DNA of 64,000 nucleotides. It comes from an uncultured Dysosmobacter sp. (GTDB taxonomy: Bacteria; Bacillota; Clostridia; Oscillospirales; Oscillospiraceae). Shown in pieces: positions 27,759 to 35,329 of the stretch. The stretch covers positions 62,001-126,000 of the forward strand of contig NZ_CANRKH010000003.1 in the NCBI RefSeq assembly GCF_947631165.1, written 5' to 3'. A program made the position numbers and the translations under genes. The notes under the pieces were generated by a model, which saw nothing but the letters and a program-made list of their open reading frames with translations, searched no databases and was not told the origin of the DNA. The stretch's first letter is position 1. The number at the start of each line of letters is the position of its first letter.

Positions 27759-27781
27759 TGGAGCTGCTGGGCGGATTCGAA
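27759..27781 (-). repeat. Left attachment site core (tRNA-Thr 3' end copy)
   Basis: Twenty-three bases are identical to 35330-35352. They read, on the minus strand, as a T-arm and acceptor end finishing in TCCA. The match stops abruptly after GGATTCGAA. It is the displaced 3' end left by integration of the 7.6-kb element into a tRNA-Thr gene. GGGAAA-type direct repeats lie nearby (27799-27818 and 27889-27907) and recur near the right site, consistent with integrase arm sites. Confidence 0.7.
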
Positions 27782-28389
27782 TTGCGCGAAGCAATTTTCC
27801 CGCACAGTTTCCCGCTCCTTTTAGTCCCTTGTTTCAACGGTTTTATGGTATCGCGTGGTGTTTTCTTCCTAGTGCCTGGAATCGCTTAAAGGGAAAAATA
27901 AAGGGAAACTTTTACCCCCGATTGCCCGGATTTCTAAGCGTAAATTTTTCACCCCTCGCAGCTGGGCTGTGTGGCCGCTCCGTGCTTCCTAAGGGCCGCC
28001 CGTGGTTCCTTGGACGGCTTTCCCAATGGCGTCCTTCTGCGGGTCTCCTGTAGCCATTCAGCGGCCCTGACTATCTGTGTTTTTTCTTGCCGGGGGACTT
28101 CCTTACGCGCCCACACGGCACCGCGCGCCCACGAGGCTTTTTCTCTTGTCCTGGACCCGTTGCGATTGGATGCCGACTAGGATTTGGCATTTTTCCACAC
28201 CGGGGGCACGCTCCAGCGTGGGGAAAAAATCTCTCACGAAGGGGGGCCTGCGGTCTTTCACACAGTCCACCCAAACTTTTTTTGACCGGGGGGAGGGCTG
28301 CAAGGAACCCCGCGCACGCACACACAAGCACCTGCAAGCCCAAAGCTGCGCCATTTTTTGCGTCGCGGACCGCCGTTTTTTCGCCTGTT
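27782..28389. other. Non-coding left end of the integrated element
   Basis: About 600 bases contain no convincing gene; the open frames here are GC-rich shadows without ribosome sites. GGGAAA repeats near 27800-27910 resemble integrase arm sites. Poly-T and hairpin blocks between 28060 and 28390, downstream of the rolling-circle Rep gene, could include a replication origin, but no nick motif is certain. Confidence 0.4.
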
Positions 28390-28602
28390 TTAGCTGATTT
28401 TCCGCAGCGTCACACGGTCCAGGCTCTCCCCTGCCCGGATATCAACCACGCTTTCCCGCTTGCAATGGCGGCAATAGATCACAAGCCCCGCCGCGCTTGT
28501 GTCTGGCTGAAGCCGCAGCATCTTCCCATGTCTGCATACCGGGCAGGGAACGAACACGCCAGACGGCGTTAATTTGCAAATCACAACGGCTTTCCTGTTC
28601 AT
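28390..28602 (-). CDS. Cysteine-rich zinc-ribbon protein (Cys-rich KTR-like)
   Basis: The 70-aa protein has CPVCRHGKMLRL and YCRHCKRESVVDI, a two-CxxC zinc ribbon of the type often found as small passengers of Clostridial mobile elements. The ATG at 28602 follows AAAGGAG. An in-frame extension upstream lacks a ribosome site. It is the last gene on the minus strand of the element. Function in the family is unknown; nucleic-acid binding is plausible. Confidence 0.65.
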   Translation of the reverse strand: MNRKAVVICKLTPSGVFVPCPVCRHGKMLRLQPDTSAAGLVIYCRHCKRESVVDIRAGESLDRVTLRKIS

Positions 28603-28748
28603 GAAACCGCTCCTTTCTGGGCAGGCCTCCCGCACATGCGCGCCCGCGCGGTTTGGCCCCTTGTGATTTCATGGTAGCCCTTTTGTGGTTCTCCTTCAAG
28701 CCTTTGCGGGTCTTTTCTCTGGCCCCATTCCTAAAGTTATATCTTATT

Positions 28749-29516
28749 TCAAGTAAGTAAAAAGGCTTCCAATCGGCCTTTTTCTCCGGCTGTCACCCAC
28801 CCGGGCGGCTCCTTGTATCCCCTGGGTAACCTGTACTTAATGTAGCAATAGTTCCCAAACTCCGTCACCTTCTCTTCCCGCTCAATGATATGGCAGCCCA
28901 CCGGCACAGCCAGCATGGTATCATTGGGAACGTAGGCGGTTTTCACGATAGGCTTCTTCATGTTCCTGCTTGCGGTCCACATTTGCGCCCCCACGGGCCG
29001 CCCGGTCACGCTTTCCTTTGTCACATATTCCGCCAGTGTCTCATAACCGAATTTCCCGACATACTCCAAGTCCACAATATCCCCAAACGGCCACAAGCTA
29101 CGTATGATCTCTATGTCCTCCCCGTTGGAACTCACCACCAAATGATGATGCAGGCGGGCCTCCCCGTGCTTTTCTTCCGTGGTGTATATGTACTTCAACT
29201 CCTGGCCTCTGGCCTTTCGGTGCTCCCGAAACAGCTTCAGAAAATGCCGCACATTTTTGACCGCTGCGGCCCGGTTGGCTGGTAGATCAGTGTCACGGTA
29301 TGTCAATGTAATAAAGAGGTCCCGTCCGGTGAAATTCGCCGCCAGCAGCATTTCCAAGCGTCCACGGGCCGTCTTGTCGTTCATTGCCTTTTGCGCGGCG
29401 GAGGTCATGCGGGACTTCTCCGCCCTGGCTCTCTTGCCGTCCTGCGGCTCCGGAGCCGTATATATGATGGTTTTCACGATTGGTCCGGCTATGATGGTCT
29501 TTTTCCGTTTTGCCAT
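28749..29516 (-). CDS. Rolling-circle replication initiator (HUH endonuclease)
   Basis: The 255-aa protein contains the three Rep motifs: motif 1 LFITLTYRD (about residue 66), the HUH metal site LHHHLVV (about residue 120) and a tyrosine motif YETLAEYVTKE (about residue 160). Such proteins nick one strand at an origin and start rolling-circle replication. In an integrated element it would copy the excised circle. No relaxase or coupling protein accompanies it. The start follows a GGGGG site. Confidence 0.75.
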   Translation of the reverse strand: MAKRKKTIIAGPIVKTIIYTAPEPQDGKRARAEKSRMTSAAQKAMNDKTARGRLEMLLAANFTGRDLFITLTYRDTDLPANRAAAVKNVRHFLKLFREHRKARGQELKYIYTTEEKHGEARLHHHLVVSSNGEDIEIIRSLWPFGDIVDLEYVGKFGYETLAEYVTKESVTGRPVGAQMWTASRNMKKPIVKTAYVPNDTMLAVPVGCHIIEREEKVTEFGNYCYIKYRLPRGYKEPPGWVTAGEKGRLEAFLLT

Positions 29517-29528
29517 ACTTGCCCCCTG

Positions 29529-30176
29529 TCATTGACATATAAACTCCCGCAGCCGTCCGGCTGTGTCCATCTTTCGCAGCCGCTTTAACGCACTGGCTGT
29601 CTTGTTGGCGATTGCCTGATGTGATATACCCTCCTCCGCCGCAATCTGCTTCATTCTTTTCCCCCACCAGTATCTCATCTTTAGAATCCGCCGCCAGTCG
29701 GTTGGCAGCTTCTCCAGCGCGTCCACCAGGGCAGTGCATAGCTGTTCGCGCCATATCTCTTCTTCTGCATCCTCTAGGCCCGTATCAGGCCCCGGCAGCA
29801 CATCCGCCAGGGTGTCCCCTCCTGGCTCTCCGATGGGCTGTGAGAGGCTTACCGCCCATTGCAGCGGTTCCCGGTAGTCCCGTACCCTGCGAACGCCCAG
29901 GGCCTCATTAAAGGCGGTTTTCAGGTGCAAATCCAGTCATCCCAGGAAGGTCATGCGCCCGCCGCGCTGGTAGGTTTCCACCGCCCGCAGAAATGCGATA
30001 AAACCTTCTTGTATCAGGTCCTCCATCTCCACGGAACAAAGTGCCCCTCCGGTCTGGGATGCCCGCACGCGGCGGCGGGCCTGTTTTACCACAAATGGCT
30101 TCACGCTGTCCCACATCTCCGGCAAATGTTCCCGGTTTCCGCTCTGAATTTCCTCCAAAAAAGCCTCGTTTACCAT
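29529..30176 (-). pseudogene. Sigma-70-family factor interrupted by an in-frame TGA
   Basis: The frame from ATG 30176 encodes a region-2-like segment (VKPFVVKQARRRV, MEDLIQEGFIAFLRAVETYQRGG). After TGA at 29937-29939 the same frame continues LDLHLKTAFNEALGVRR and a region-4 HTH (LPTDWRRILKMRYWWGKRMKQIAAEEGISHQAIANKTASALKRL). The stop sits where related factors have Trp (FLG-stop-LDLHLK), so a single TGG-to-TGA change explains it. Without it the protein would be 215 aa. It may be a pseudogene, a read-through product, or two polypeptides, with TTG 29930 as a possible restart. Confidence 0.7.
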
Positions 30177-30240
30177 GCGTTGCCCTCGCCCCCGTAAAAG
30201 CACGTTTAGCCCTGCCGTCTCCGGCAAGGCTAATTCGTGC

Positions 30241-30369
30241 TTATTTTTTCGTGGTTTCCTCCTGCTGCGGTCCGCTTTCCGCCTGAAGAATGGCTGCGAT
30301 CAGGAGCATATCCCGCCGCTGTCTCTCCGTCAGCATGGCGGCCAGCCGTCGCGCCTGTGCTTCACTCAT
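30241..30369 (-). CDS. Small helical protein of the element
   Basis: The 42-aa protein begins MSEAQARRLAAMLTERQRRDM. Its ATG overlaps the stop of the upstream (frameshifted) gene as ATGA, the junction style used throughout this operon. It is mostly alpha-helical and charged. No family recognised. Confidence 0.5.
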   Translation of the reverse strand: MSEAQARRLAAMLTERQRRDMLLIAAILQAESGPQQEETTKK

Positions 30370-30640
30370 GCACATACTTCTTTTTCTTCCGCATCATGGA
30401 GCATAGCGTCCAACTCTTCCGCCTCCGTTTCCGCCTTACTCAGCATAGACGATATGACGTGCAGCAGCACCTGGACATTTCCGGCGTTGTGATTGATAAG
30501 GGCTTGCAATTCTCCGTACCGCCCATCTTGGAAGTGATACTCCACATAGGTTTCCACGCCCTGGAGGACGGCCTTGCCTTGGAAACCTCCGCCGCAACAT
30601 CGGACAACTTATTGTAAATACTGGTTTCCGCTCCGCTCAT
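30366..30640 (-). pseudogene. Hypothetical gene broken by a 5-bp tandem duplication
   Basis: The start MSGAETSIYNKLSDVAAEVSKA is in one frame, and METYVEYHFQDGRYGELQAL through to a glutamate-rich end is in another. At 30571-30580 the plus strand has GCCTT twice. Removing one copy restores a single 89-aa frame (SKAVLQGVETYVEY). The ATG overlaps the upstream stop as ATGA, and the stop overlaps the next ATG, so the ancestral gene was part of a coupled operon. Function unknown. Confidence 0.7.
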
Positions 30641-31008
30641 GCTTTTGCATCTCCTTTTTGACTTTCCGCAGCGGCGGAGGTCTCAATTCCCGCGGCAATT
30701 TCCGCCGCTGCCGTCAGAACGTCCGCCGCAAAAGACTGGCCTAGCGCACGGGCAACATTCTCCCAGTCCTGCCCTTGCATCTGCTGCGGGCATCCCTTGC
30801 CGCCGATATAAAAGCCCCAGGGCTTTCCTGGCTCCATCTGTCGCCGGAACACTTCGACGCCTCTAGGGTCAAACGGGACAAAGTTTGCAAAGGAAACCGC
30901 CACGTCATCATAGGCAAAGATAAGCCGGTCTTGCTTCATGGCATAGCGGGACAGCTCAATCATTCGCGTTTCTACGAAATCCCGCCCGTACTCTGTCAGT
31001 TCTGCCAT
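30637..31008 (-). CDS. Hypothetical protein of the element
   Basis: The 123-aa protein begins MAELTEYGRDFVETRMIELSR, has a central globular part (FDPRGVEVFRRQMEPGKPWGFYIGGKG) and an Ala-rich helical tail. I recognise no family. Its ATG overlaps the stop of the excisionase-like gene (TGATG), and its own stop overlaps the next gene, showing operon coupling. Confidence 0.55.
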   Translation of the reverse strand: MAELTEYGRDFVETRMIELSRYAMKQDRLIFAYDDVAVSFANFVPFDPRGVEVFRRQMEPGKPWGFYIGGKGCPQQMQGQDWENVARALGQSFAADVLTAAAEIAAGIETSAAAESQKGDAKA

Positions 31009-31196
31009 CACACCGCCGCCCCCTCTCCTGTGGCCTGTTTAAGTACCCAGGCCCGCAGGCCCTCCACAGAAATGATAGTGCGGTTCCCGGTTTTGAAGGC
31101 CGGGAAATCCGCCCGCCGCGTGAGCTGATAGACGCTTTTGGGGCACATCCCCAGCATCTCCGCCGCCTCTGGGACTGAAATTGCTATCTTTTCCAT
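31008..31196 (-). CDS. Excisionase-like helix-turn-helix protein
   Basis: The 62-aa protein reads ISVPEAAEMLGMCPKSVYQLTRRADFPAFKTGNRTIISVEGLRAWV in overlapping motif pieces. This is the winged HTH of the MerR/excisionase-like family. It probably binds near the attachment site to bias the integrase toward excision, or acts as a small regulator. It follows AAAGGATG and sits about 1.3 kb from the integrase gene on the opposite strand. Confidence 0.75.
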   Translation of the reverse strand: MEKIAISVPEAAEMLGMCPKSVYQLTRRADFPAFKTGNRTIISVEGLRAWVLKQATGEGAAV

Positions 31197-31237
31197 GTTT
31201 TACATCCTTTCTATAAGCTTCCGCCGCGCGGCGGAGG

Positions 31238-31504
31238 TCATTTTGCACATTCTGTCATGAGCCGGACAGCCACCCGGAAGCCGTTCAGAAAGCCCAGTTC
31301 CTCCCGAGCAGATTCCAGCTCCGTCATCATGTCCAGCAGTGCCGCCCGCTCCGGGGCATATGACCCGTCATCCAGACCCAGGGCCTTTTCCAGAGCATCC
31401 ACCGCCGCCTTTGTCCGGTCGTTCTCATCTCTGCAAATCTCCTCAATGGACGGATTTACAAAGCCCTTGCTGCTGTCCCTGATTGCCTCGATCACGCTTT
31501 TCAT
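31238..31504 (-). CDS. Hypothetical helical protein
   Basis: The 88-aa acidic helical protein begins MKSVIEAIRDSSKGFVNPS and has an ideal AAAGGAG site. No recognised family. It lies between the Cro-like regulator and the excisionase-like gene in the leftward transcript of the element's divergent switch. Confidence 0.55.
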   Translation of the reverse strand: MKSVIEAIRDSSKGFVNPSIEEICRDENDRTKAAVDALEKALGLDDGSYAPERAALLDMMTELESAREELGFLNGFRVAVRLMTECAK

Positions 31505-31522
31505 GTTTCCGCTCCTTTCTGG

Positions 31523-31723
31523 TTATGTGTCCAAATCGGACACAAGGTCACCAACTGAACATCCTAACGCCTTTGCAATATGGGCAATACGCGAAATCGG
31601 AGGATGCCGTTTCCCTGCTTCATATTGTGAAATTGCGTTCTGGGAAACAGATAATTTCCCAGCTAAATCCGCCTGTGTCAAGCCATTGTCAATTCTATAC
31701 TGTCTCAAATATTCTCCAAACAC
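31523..31723 (-). CDS. XRE-family regulator, Cro-like
   Basis: The 66-aa protein is essentially one HTH: MFGEYLRQYRIDNGL, then TQADLAGKLSVSQNAISQYE. The GTG at 31723 is chosen because AAAGGAG lies eight bases upstream. The longer frame would start inside the operator. It is divergent from the repressor at 31873 and is the first gene of the leftward operon, the usual position of a Cro-type switch protein. Confidence 0.75.
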   Translation of the reverse strand: MFGEYLRQYRIDNGLTQADLAGKLSVSQNAISQYEAGKRHPPISRIAHIAKALGCSVGDLVSDLDT

Positions 31724-31763
31724 TTGAACAACTCCTTTTATTGCGGAATATCTCATTTTGTTC

Positions 31764-31803
31764 TTGACAGGAACATTTTAACATGATAAAATTCCACTGT
31801 CAA
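31764..31803. promoter_or_regulatory. Symmetric divergent promoters and operators of the element switch
   Basis: Rightward: TTGACA (31764-31769), 17 bases, TAAAAT (31787-31792). Leftward: TTGACA (31798-31803 on the minus strand), 17 bases, TAAAAT (31775-31780). Each -35 lies in a copy of TGTTCTTGACAG; the two copies form a 12-bp inverted repeat, with a diverged third copy near 31833-31848. Repressor binding would cover both promoters together. Confidence 0.75.
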
Positions 31804-31872
31804 GAACATTTTCAAATCATATTGCTATTTTGTTCCTAACAGGATACAATGCCACAAAGGATGGTGGTGTAT

Positions 31873-32361
31873 ATGCTAGGTGAAAACATTCGAAAATCCC
31901 GAAAAAAAGCTTCAATAACTCAGGAACAATTAGCCAAAATGATAGGAGTCAAACGTTCTGTGATATCAAAATACGAAAACGGAATGGTAGACCCCTCTTT
32001 TTCACAGCTTCAGCGTATTGCGGATTCTCTTGGTATCAATATTACCGAACTTGTTGATATCAATGACGTTAGTCCTTCTCTTAACGCCGCAATTCCCCTA
32101 GTTAATAAAGCCAAAGAAATTTCTAAAAGGTCTCGTGCCGGAGGCGCAATTATTCTTTCAGATGAAGATAAATCTGCTCTAACAGAACTTGCTGCACTTC
32201 TTGGAAAGGTTCCTGACGAAATTTCAAACAACAAAATAATATCTGATGAGTTAAAACACGAATATGACAATCTCTTTGACGCGCTAAATCTTCATGGTAA
32301 GGCTTTGGCCGTTACAATAGTTGCCGCCTTAGCAAGTGATCCAAATTTGCAAGGAGAATAA
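31873..32361 (+). CDS. XRE-family repressor (CI-like)
   Basis: The 162-aa protein has an N-terminal HTH (MLGENIRKSRKK, TQEQLAKMIGVKRSVISKYENG) and a helical C-terminal domain of about 90 residues. It lacks a LexA/CI peptidase signature, so derepression by RecA-type self-cleavage is not indicated. The ATG at 31873 places the HTH at the N-terminus. Its low GC content differs from the adjacent integrase. It probably represses the leftward Cro/Rep/sigma operon through the shared operators. Confidence 0.78.
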   Translation: MLGENIRKSRKKASITQEQLAKMIGVKRSVISKYENGMVDPSFSQLQRIADSLGINITELVDINDVSPSLNAAIPLVNKAKEISKRSRAGGAIILSDEDKSALTELAALLGKVPDEISNNKIISDELKHEYDNLFDALNLHGKALAVTIVAALASDPNLQGE

Positions 32362-32487
32362 GAAAACCGCCCCGGCGCTACCAACACCGGGACGGCAAGC
32401 ATAACCAGACACCCACACGCTAATATAGGCCCTGTATGCCTTTTTATCATAGCACACCGGGCCGCAAAAAGAAAGGAGTTTTTTCAC

Positions 32488-33684
32488 ATGGCAAGGCGGT
32501 CCGCAAATGGAACCGGCACGATCAGAAAGAAAACCGTCACACGCGGCGGAAAGAAATACGAATACTGGGAGGCCCGTTATACAGAGGGGGCAGACCCAGG
32601 CACCGGCAAGCAGGTGCAGCGCTCCATCACTGGCAAGACGCAGAAGGAGGTAGCCCAGAAGCTGAAGGCGGCAACTGCCGCCATTGACAGCGGCACCTAT
32701 ACCGCCCCCAGCAAGCAGACAGTGGGCCAATGGCTAGATGCCTGGATAGAAACCTACTGCGGCAGCATCAAGCCCCGTACTCTGGAAATCTACAAAACGG
32801 ATATTCGAGTACACATCAAGCCCGCCCTGGGCGCTGTCCGTCTGGAGGCCCTTACCACACAGATGATACAGAGCTTTTATAACGACCTGGGCAAGCCCGC
32901 AAAAGAACGCCCGGAGGGGCTTTCCCCTAAGACGGTAAAAAATATCCACGGTGTCCTTCACAAGGCATTGCAGCAGGCCGTTTTGATTGGTTCCCTGCGC
33001 TTCAATCCCACGGAGGCCTGCACGCTCCCACGCCAGGAGAAACGGGAGCTTGCGCCCCTGGATGATGAGCAAATAACCGCCTTTCTGGCCGCTATCCAGG
33101 ATTCCCCGTTGAAAACGCTCCTGACGGTCACGCTGTTTACAGGCATGAGGGAAGGTGAAATTCTGGGCCTGATGTGGGATTGTGTGGACTTCAACGCCGG
33201 GACGATCACCATCAACAAGCAGCTCCAGCGATACCGGGAATCCGGCGGCGGTGTTTACCGCCTATCTGTCCCCAAGAACAGCAAGGGCCGCACGATCACC
33301 CCCGCCGCATCCGTCATGGCCCTCCTGAAGCAGCACAGGGCCATCCAGGCGGCCCAGCGGCTCCGTGCCGGGAGGCTCTGGGAGGATAGCGGCTTTGCGT
33401 TCACGGACGAGCTGGGCCACCACTTGACAAACTCCATCGTATACCGTGCTTTCAAACGCGCGGCGGCGGAGATCGGCAGGCCGGACGCCCGTTTTCACGA
33501 TCTGCGCCACTCCTACGCCGTGGCCTCCATCCGCTCCGGGGACGATATCAAGACAGTGCAGGAGAATCTAGGGCACGCCACAGCCTCCTTCACTCTGGAC
33601 GTTTACGGCCACGTGACAAAGCAAATGAAGCAGGCCAGCGCGGGCCGCATGGAGGCATATATCAAAAGCGTTTCCAGCAAATAG
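32488..33684 (+). CDS. int: Tyrosine recombinase/integrase
   Basis: The 398-aa protein has an N-terminal arm-binding domain (RKKTVTRGGKKYEYWEARY), a core-binding domain and the catalytic domain. The catalytic residues are Arg in TLFTGMREGEILGL, HDLRHSYA, a conserved His in LGHATASFTLDVY, and the nucleophile Tyr in DVYGH. It should recombine the 23-bp tRNA-Thr repeats bounding the element. AAAGGAG precedes the ATG, and a strong hairpin follows the stop. Confidence 0.92.
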   Translation: MARRSANGTGTIRKKTVTRGGKKYEYWEARYTEGADPGTGKQVQRSITGKTQKEVAQKLKAATAAIDSGTYTAPSKQTVGQWLDAWIETYCGSIKPRTLEIYKTDIRVHIKPALGAVRLEALTTQMIQSFYNDLGKPAKERPEGLSPKTVKNIHGVLHKALQQAVLIGSLRFNPTEACTLPRQEKRELAPLDDEQITAFLAAIQDSPLKTLLTVTLFTGMREGEILGLMWDCVDFNAGTITINKQLQRYRESGGGVYRLSVPKNSKGRTITPAASVMALLKQHRAIQAAQRLRAGRLWEDSGFAFTDELGHHLTNSIVYRAFKRAAAEIGRPDARFHDLRHSYAVASIRSGDDIKTVQENLGHATASFTLDVYGHVTKQMKQASAGRMEAYIKSVSSK

Positions 33685-33689
33685 ACAGT

Positions 33690-33724
33690 GCCGCCCCTGT
33701 GCCCGAATCGGGCACAAGGGCGGC
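33690..33724 (+). terminator. Terminator after the integrase gene
   Basis: A long stem centred on the palindrome GTGCCCGAATCGGGCAC is extended by GCCGCCC/GGGCGGC arms and followed by TTTCGT. A near-copy of the same hairpin ends the gene at 34821-35090. Confidence 0.8.
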
Positions 33725-33786
33725 TTTCGTGTATTTCTCCAGGCGGCGATAAAAAGAAGCACCGGACAGATTGTCCGGCGCTCTTG

Positions 33787-34038
33787 TCAATATCGGTTAT
33801 ATATCTGTCCTCTGTTTCCGGCGTCAATGACGTATACGATCAACTCTCCACTGTCCACCGTGTAGATAATGCGGTATTCCCCCACACGCAGGCGGAGCAG
33901 CCCCGCATGGCCTTTCAGCTGCTTGATATCCTCACCGTTCGGCAGCTGCTCAATGGCCGCGACAACCCGCCTTTTTTCATTCACGGGCAGTTTGTCAATA
34001 AACTTTTTGGCTTTCTTCTTAACGATGATCCGGTACAT
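33787..34038 (-). CDS. RelE/ParE-type toxin
   Basis: The 83-aa basic protein (YRIIVKKKAKKFIDKLPVNEKRRV, GLLRLRVGEYRIIYTV, LIVYVIDAGNRGQIY) has the RelE-superfamily fold pattern and length. Relatives cleave mRNA at the ribosome or poison gyrase. Its ATG overlaps the stop of the upstream antitoxin gene. This forms a type II toxin-antitoxin pair that would stabilise the integrated element. Confidence 0.85.
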   Translation of the reverse strand: MYRIIVKKKAKKFIDKLPVNEKRRVVAAIEQLPNGEDIKQLKGHAGLLRLRVGEYRIIYTVDSGELIVYVIDAGNRGQIYNRY

Positions 34039-34253
34039 CAGTCAAGCCCCCACGCCTTTTTGCACTCTTCCAGAGAATAGCTCTCATCCTTTTCCGGGTC
34101 AGGGTCATTTTCATAGTTTTCAATCATCCGTTCGCAAAAGGCGTCATCCGCCTCTTCATCGGCGGTGATGCCCTGCACATAGGCCAGCACATAGCCCATC
34201 TTGTATTCTGGCACGTTATCCAGTAATTCAATGATTCTCTCACGGTTGCTCAT
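34038..34253 (-). CDS. Antitoxin partner of the RelE-like toxin
   Basis: The 71-aa acidic protein (MSNRERIIELLDNVPEYKMGYVLAYVQGI, then many Glu/Asp) overlaps the toxin gene by one base. Small size, acidity and position identify it as the antitoxin. Its N-terminal part resembles Clostridial RelE-partner antitoxins rather than the classical RelB ribbon-helix-helix. Confidence 0.75.
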   Translation of the reverse strand: MSNRERIIELLDNVPEYKMGYVLAYVQGITADEEADDAFCERMIENYENDPDPEKDESYSLEECKKAWGLD

Positions 34254-34269
34254 ATGGCTTTCCTCCTTT

Positions 34270-34491
34270 TTACTGGCCCTCTGCTGGCCGCTGCGCGGTG
34301 CTGTCCCGCTGCATGGTCTCCATAATCGCTCGGTTGATAAAGGCGTTCACGCTCTCTCCCTGGGCTGCTGCGTGGGCTTTTATGATGTCCTTATGACCTT
34401 TCATGTTGAACGTTACAAGCACACGATCATATTTTTCTTTCACATATTTATTAACAGCTTTCTGCTGCGCTTTTGACACCGGCATACCCAT
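34270..34491 (-). CDS. Ribbon-helix-helix (Arc-like) DNA-binding protein
   Basis: The 73-aa protein has a basic helix, a strand VLVTFNMKG and helices HKDIIKAHAAAQGESVNAFINRAIM, as in Arc/CopG-type regulators. It is encoded 16 bases upstream of the antitoxin gene and probably shares its transcript. The AT-rich palindromic repeats just upstream (34557-34654) are candidate operators. Confidence 0.7.
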   Translation of the reverse strand: MGMPVSKAQQKAVNKYVKEKYDRVLVTFNMKGHKDIIKAHAAAQGESVNAFINRAIMETMQRDSTAQRPAEGQ

Positions 34492-34556
34492 GCTTCCTTT
34501 CCTGGGGAGGTTTGATTTTAGTATGCACCTCTTCCATTATAGCCTTATTATACCCA

Positions 34557-34654
34557 AAAATATATTTATATCAATATATAAAATGCACAATCTATTTATA
34601 TAAATATTGTCTATTTTGCCTATTGATATATTTATATAAATATAGTAATATATA
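34557..34654. repeat. AT-rich palindromic repeats
   Basis: Three copies of a TATTTATAT(A/C)AATA-like palindrome fall within 100 bases in an otherwise GC-rich element. They lie upstream of the ribbon-helix-helix/toxin-antitoxin operon and may be its operators. A replication or bending site is an alternative. Confidence 0.5.
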
Positions 34655-34820
34655 ATCACAGTAAGGGAACAGAGAGCTGCGACGGACGGACCGGGGACGA
34701 GCCGGGTATTCCCTCTACAATCTCTCTGATACCGAACAAGGGCGGGCCTGCTTAGTGAAGGCCGGGGACGTTCCGGAGAGCACCAAACCAGCCGCCAGAC
34801 GAAACAAGGAGGAAAACAGT

Positions 34821-35090
34821 ATGAGCATCAACGAACTGGAAGCCAAGGCGCGGGAGCTGCGCCAGCTCCAAGCCCTGATTGACGAAGCCCAGGCAGAGGC
34901 CGAGGCCCTGAAAGACGCCATCAAGGCCGCTATGGGAGATCAGGACAGCATCCAGGCCGGGGAGTACCGTATCACCTGGAAGCCCGTCACTTCCGTCAGA
35001 ATCGACACGGCGGCCCTGCGAAAAGCCCTGCCGGACGTAGCGGCGCACTTTACCAAGAAGATCACCGCCCGCCGCTTCTGCGTGGCGTGA
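34821..35090 (+). CDS. Hypothetical coiled-coil protein
   Basis: The 89-aa protein begins MSINELEAKARELRQLQALIDEAQAEAEALKDAI, a clear coiled coil. A short beta segment (YRITWKPVTSVRIDTAALRKALPD) and a basic end follow. This resembles small phage/plasmid proteins of the DUF1278/Gam-fragment style, but no function is assignable. The ATG at 34821 has GGAGG nine bases upstream. About 150 bases of GC-rich leader precede it. Confidence 0.6.
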   Translation: MSINELEAKARELRQLQALIDEAQAEAEALKDAIKAAMGDQDSIQAGEYRITWKPVTSVRIDTAALRKALPDVAAHFTKKITARRFCVA

Positions 35091-35137
35091 GATATGCACC
35101 GCCAGGCGGCGGAGGCCCCCGCCCCTCCGGGCCTGCT

Positions 35138-35171
35138 GCGGTCCTTGTGCCCGATTCGGGCACAGGGCCGC
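35138..35171 (+). terminator. Terminator with the GTGCCCGA palindrome
   Basis: GTGCCCGATTCGGGCAC with extended GCGG/CCGC arms is followed by TTTTGCTTTT. It is nearly the same hairpin as that after the integrase gene, so a repeated terminator element is used twice in the element's right end. Confidence 0.8.
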
Positions 35172-35296
35172 TTTTGCTTTTCCTGGATTGCCAAGGAAAT
35201 CCGTAAGCGACTGCGGATTTGACGCTGAAAATACCCTTCCAAAAGCTGAAAAGGGAAAAAATAAGGGAAAACAATCCTCAAAGTAGCAAGAAAAAA

Positions 35297-35321
35297 CCTT
35301 GTAGTCATTGAAACTACAAGG
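35297..35321 (+). terminator. Hairpin beside the right attachment core
   Basis: CCTTGTAGT pairs with ACTACAAGG around a seven-base loop, then CTTTCTTG. It precedes the right att core by eight bases. GGGAAA repeats (35248-35270) just before it match those at the left end and may be integrase arm sites. Confidence 0.6.
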
Positions 35322-35329
35322 CTTTCTTG

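Noticed and set aside
28071-28354. Basic proline-rich minus-strand open frames at the element's left end
   Set aside because: No ribosome site or family; overlapping frames look equally protein-like. Treated as non-coding, possibly origin DNA.
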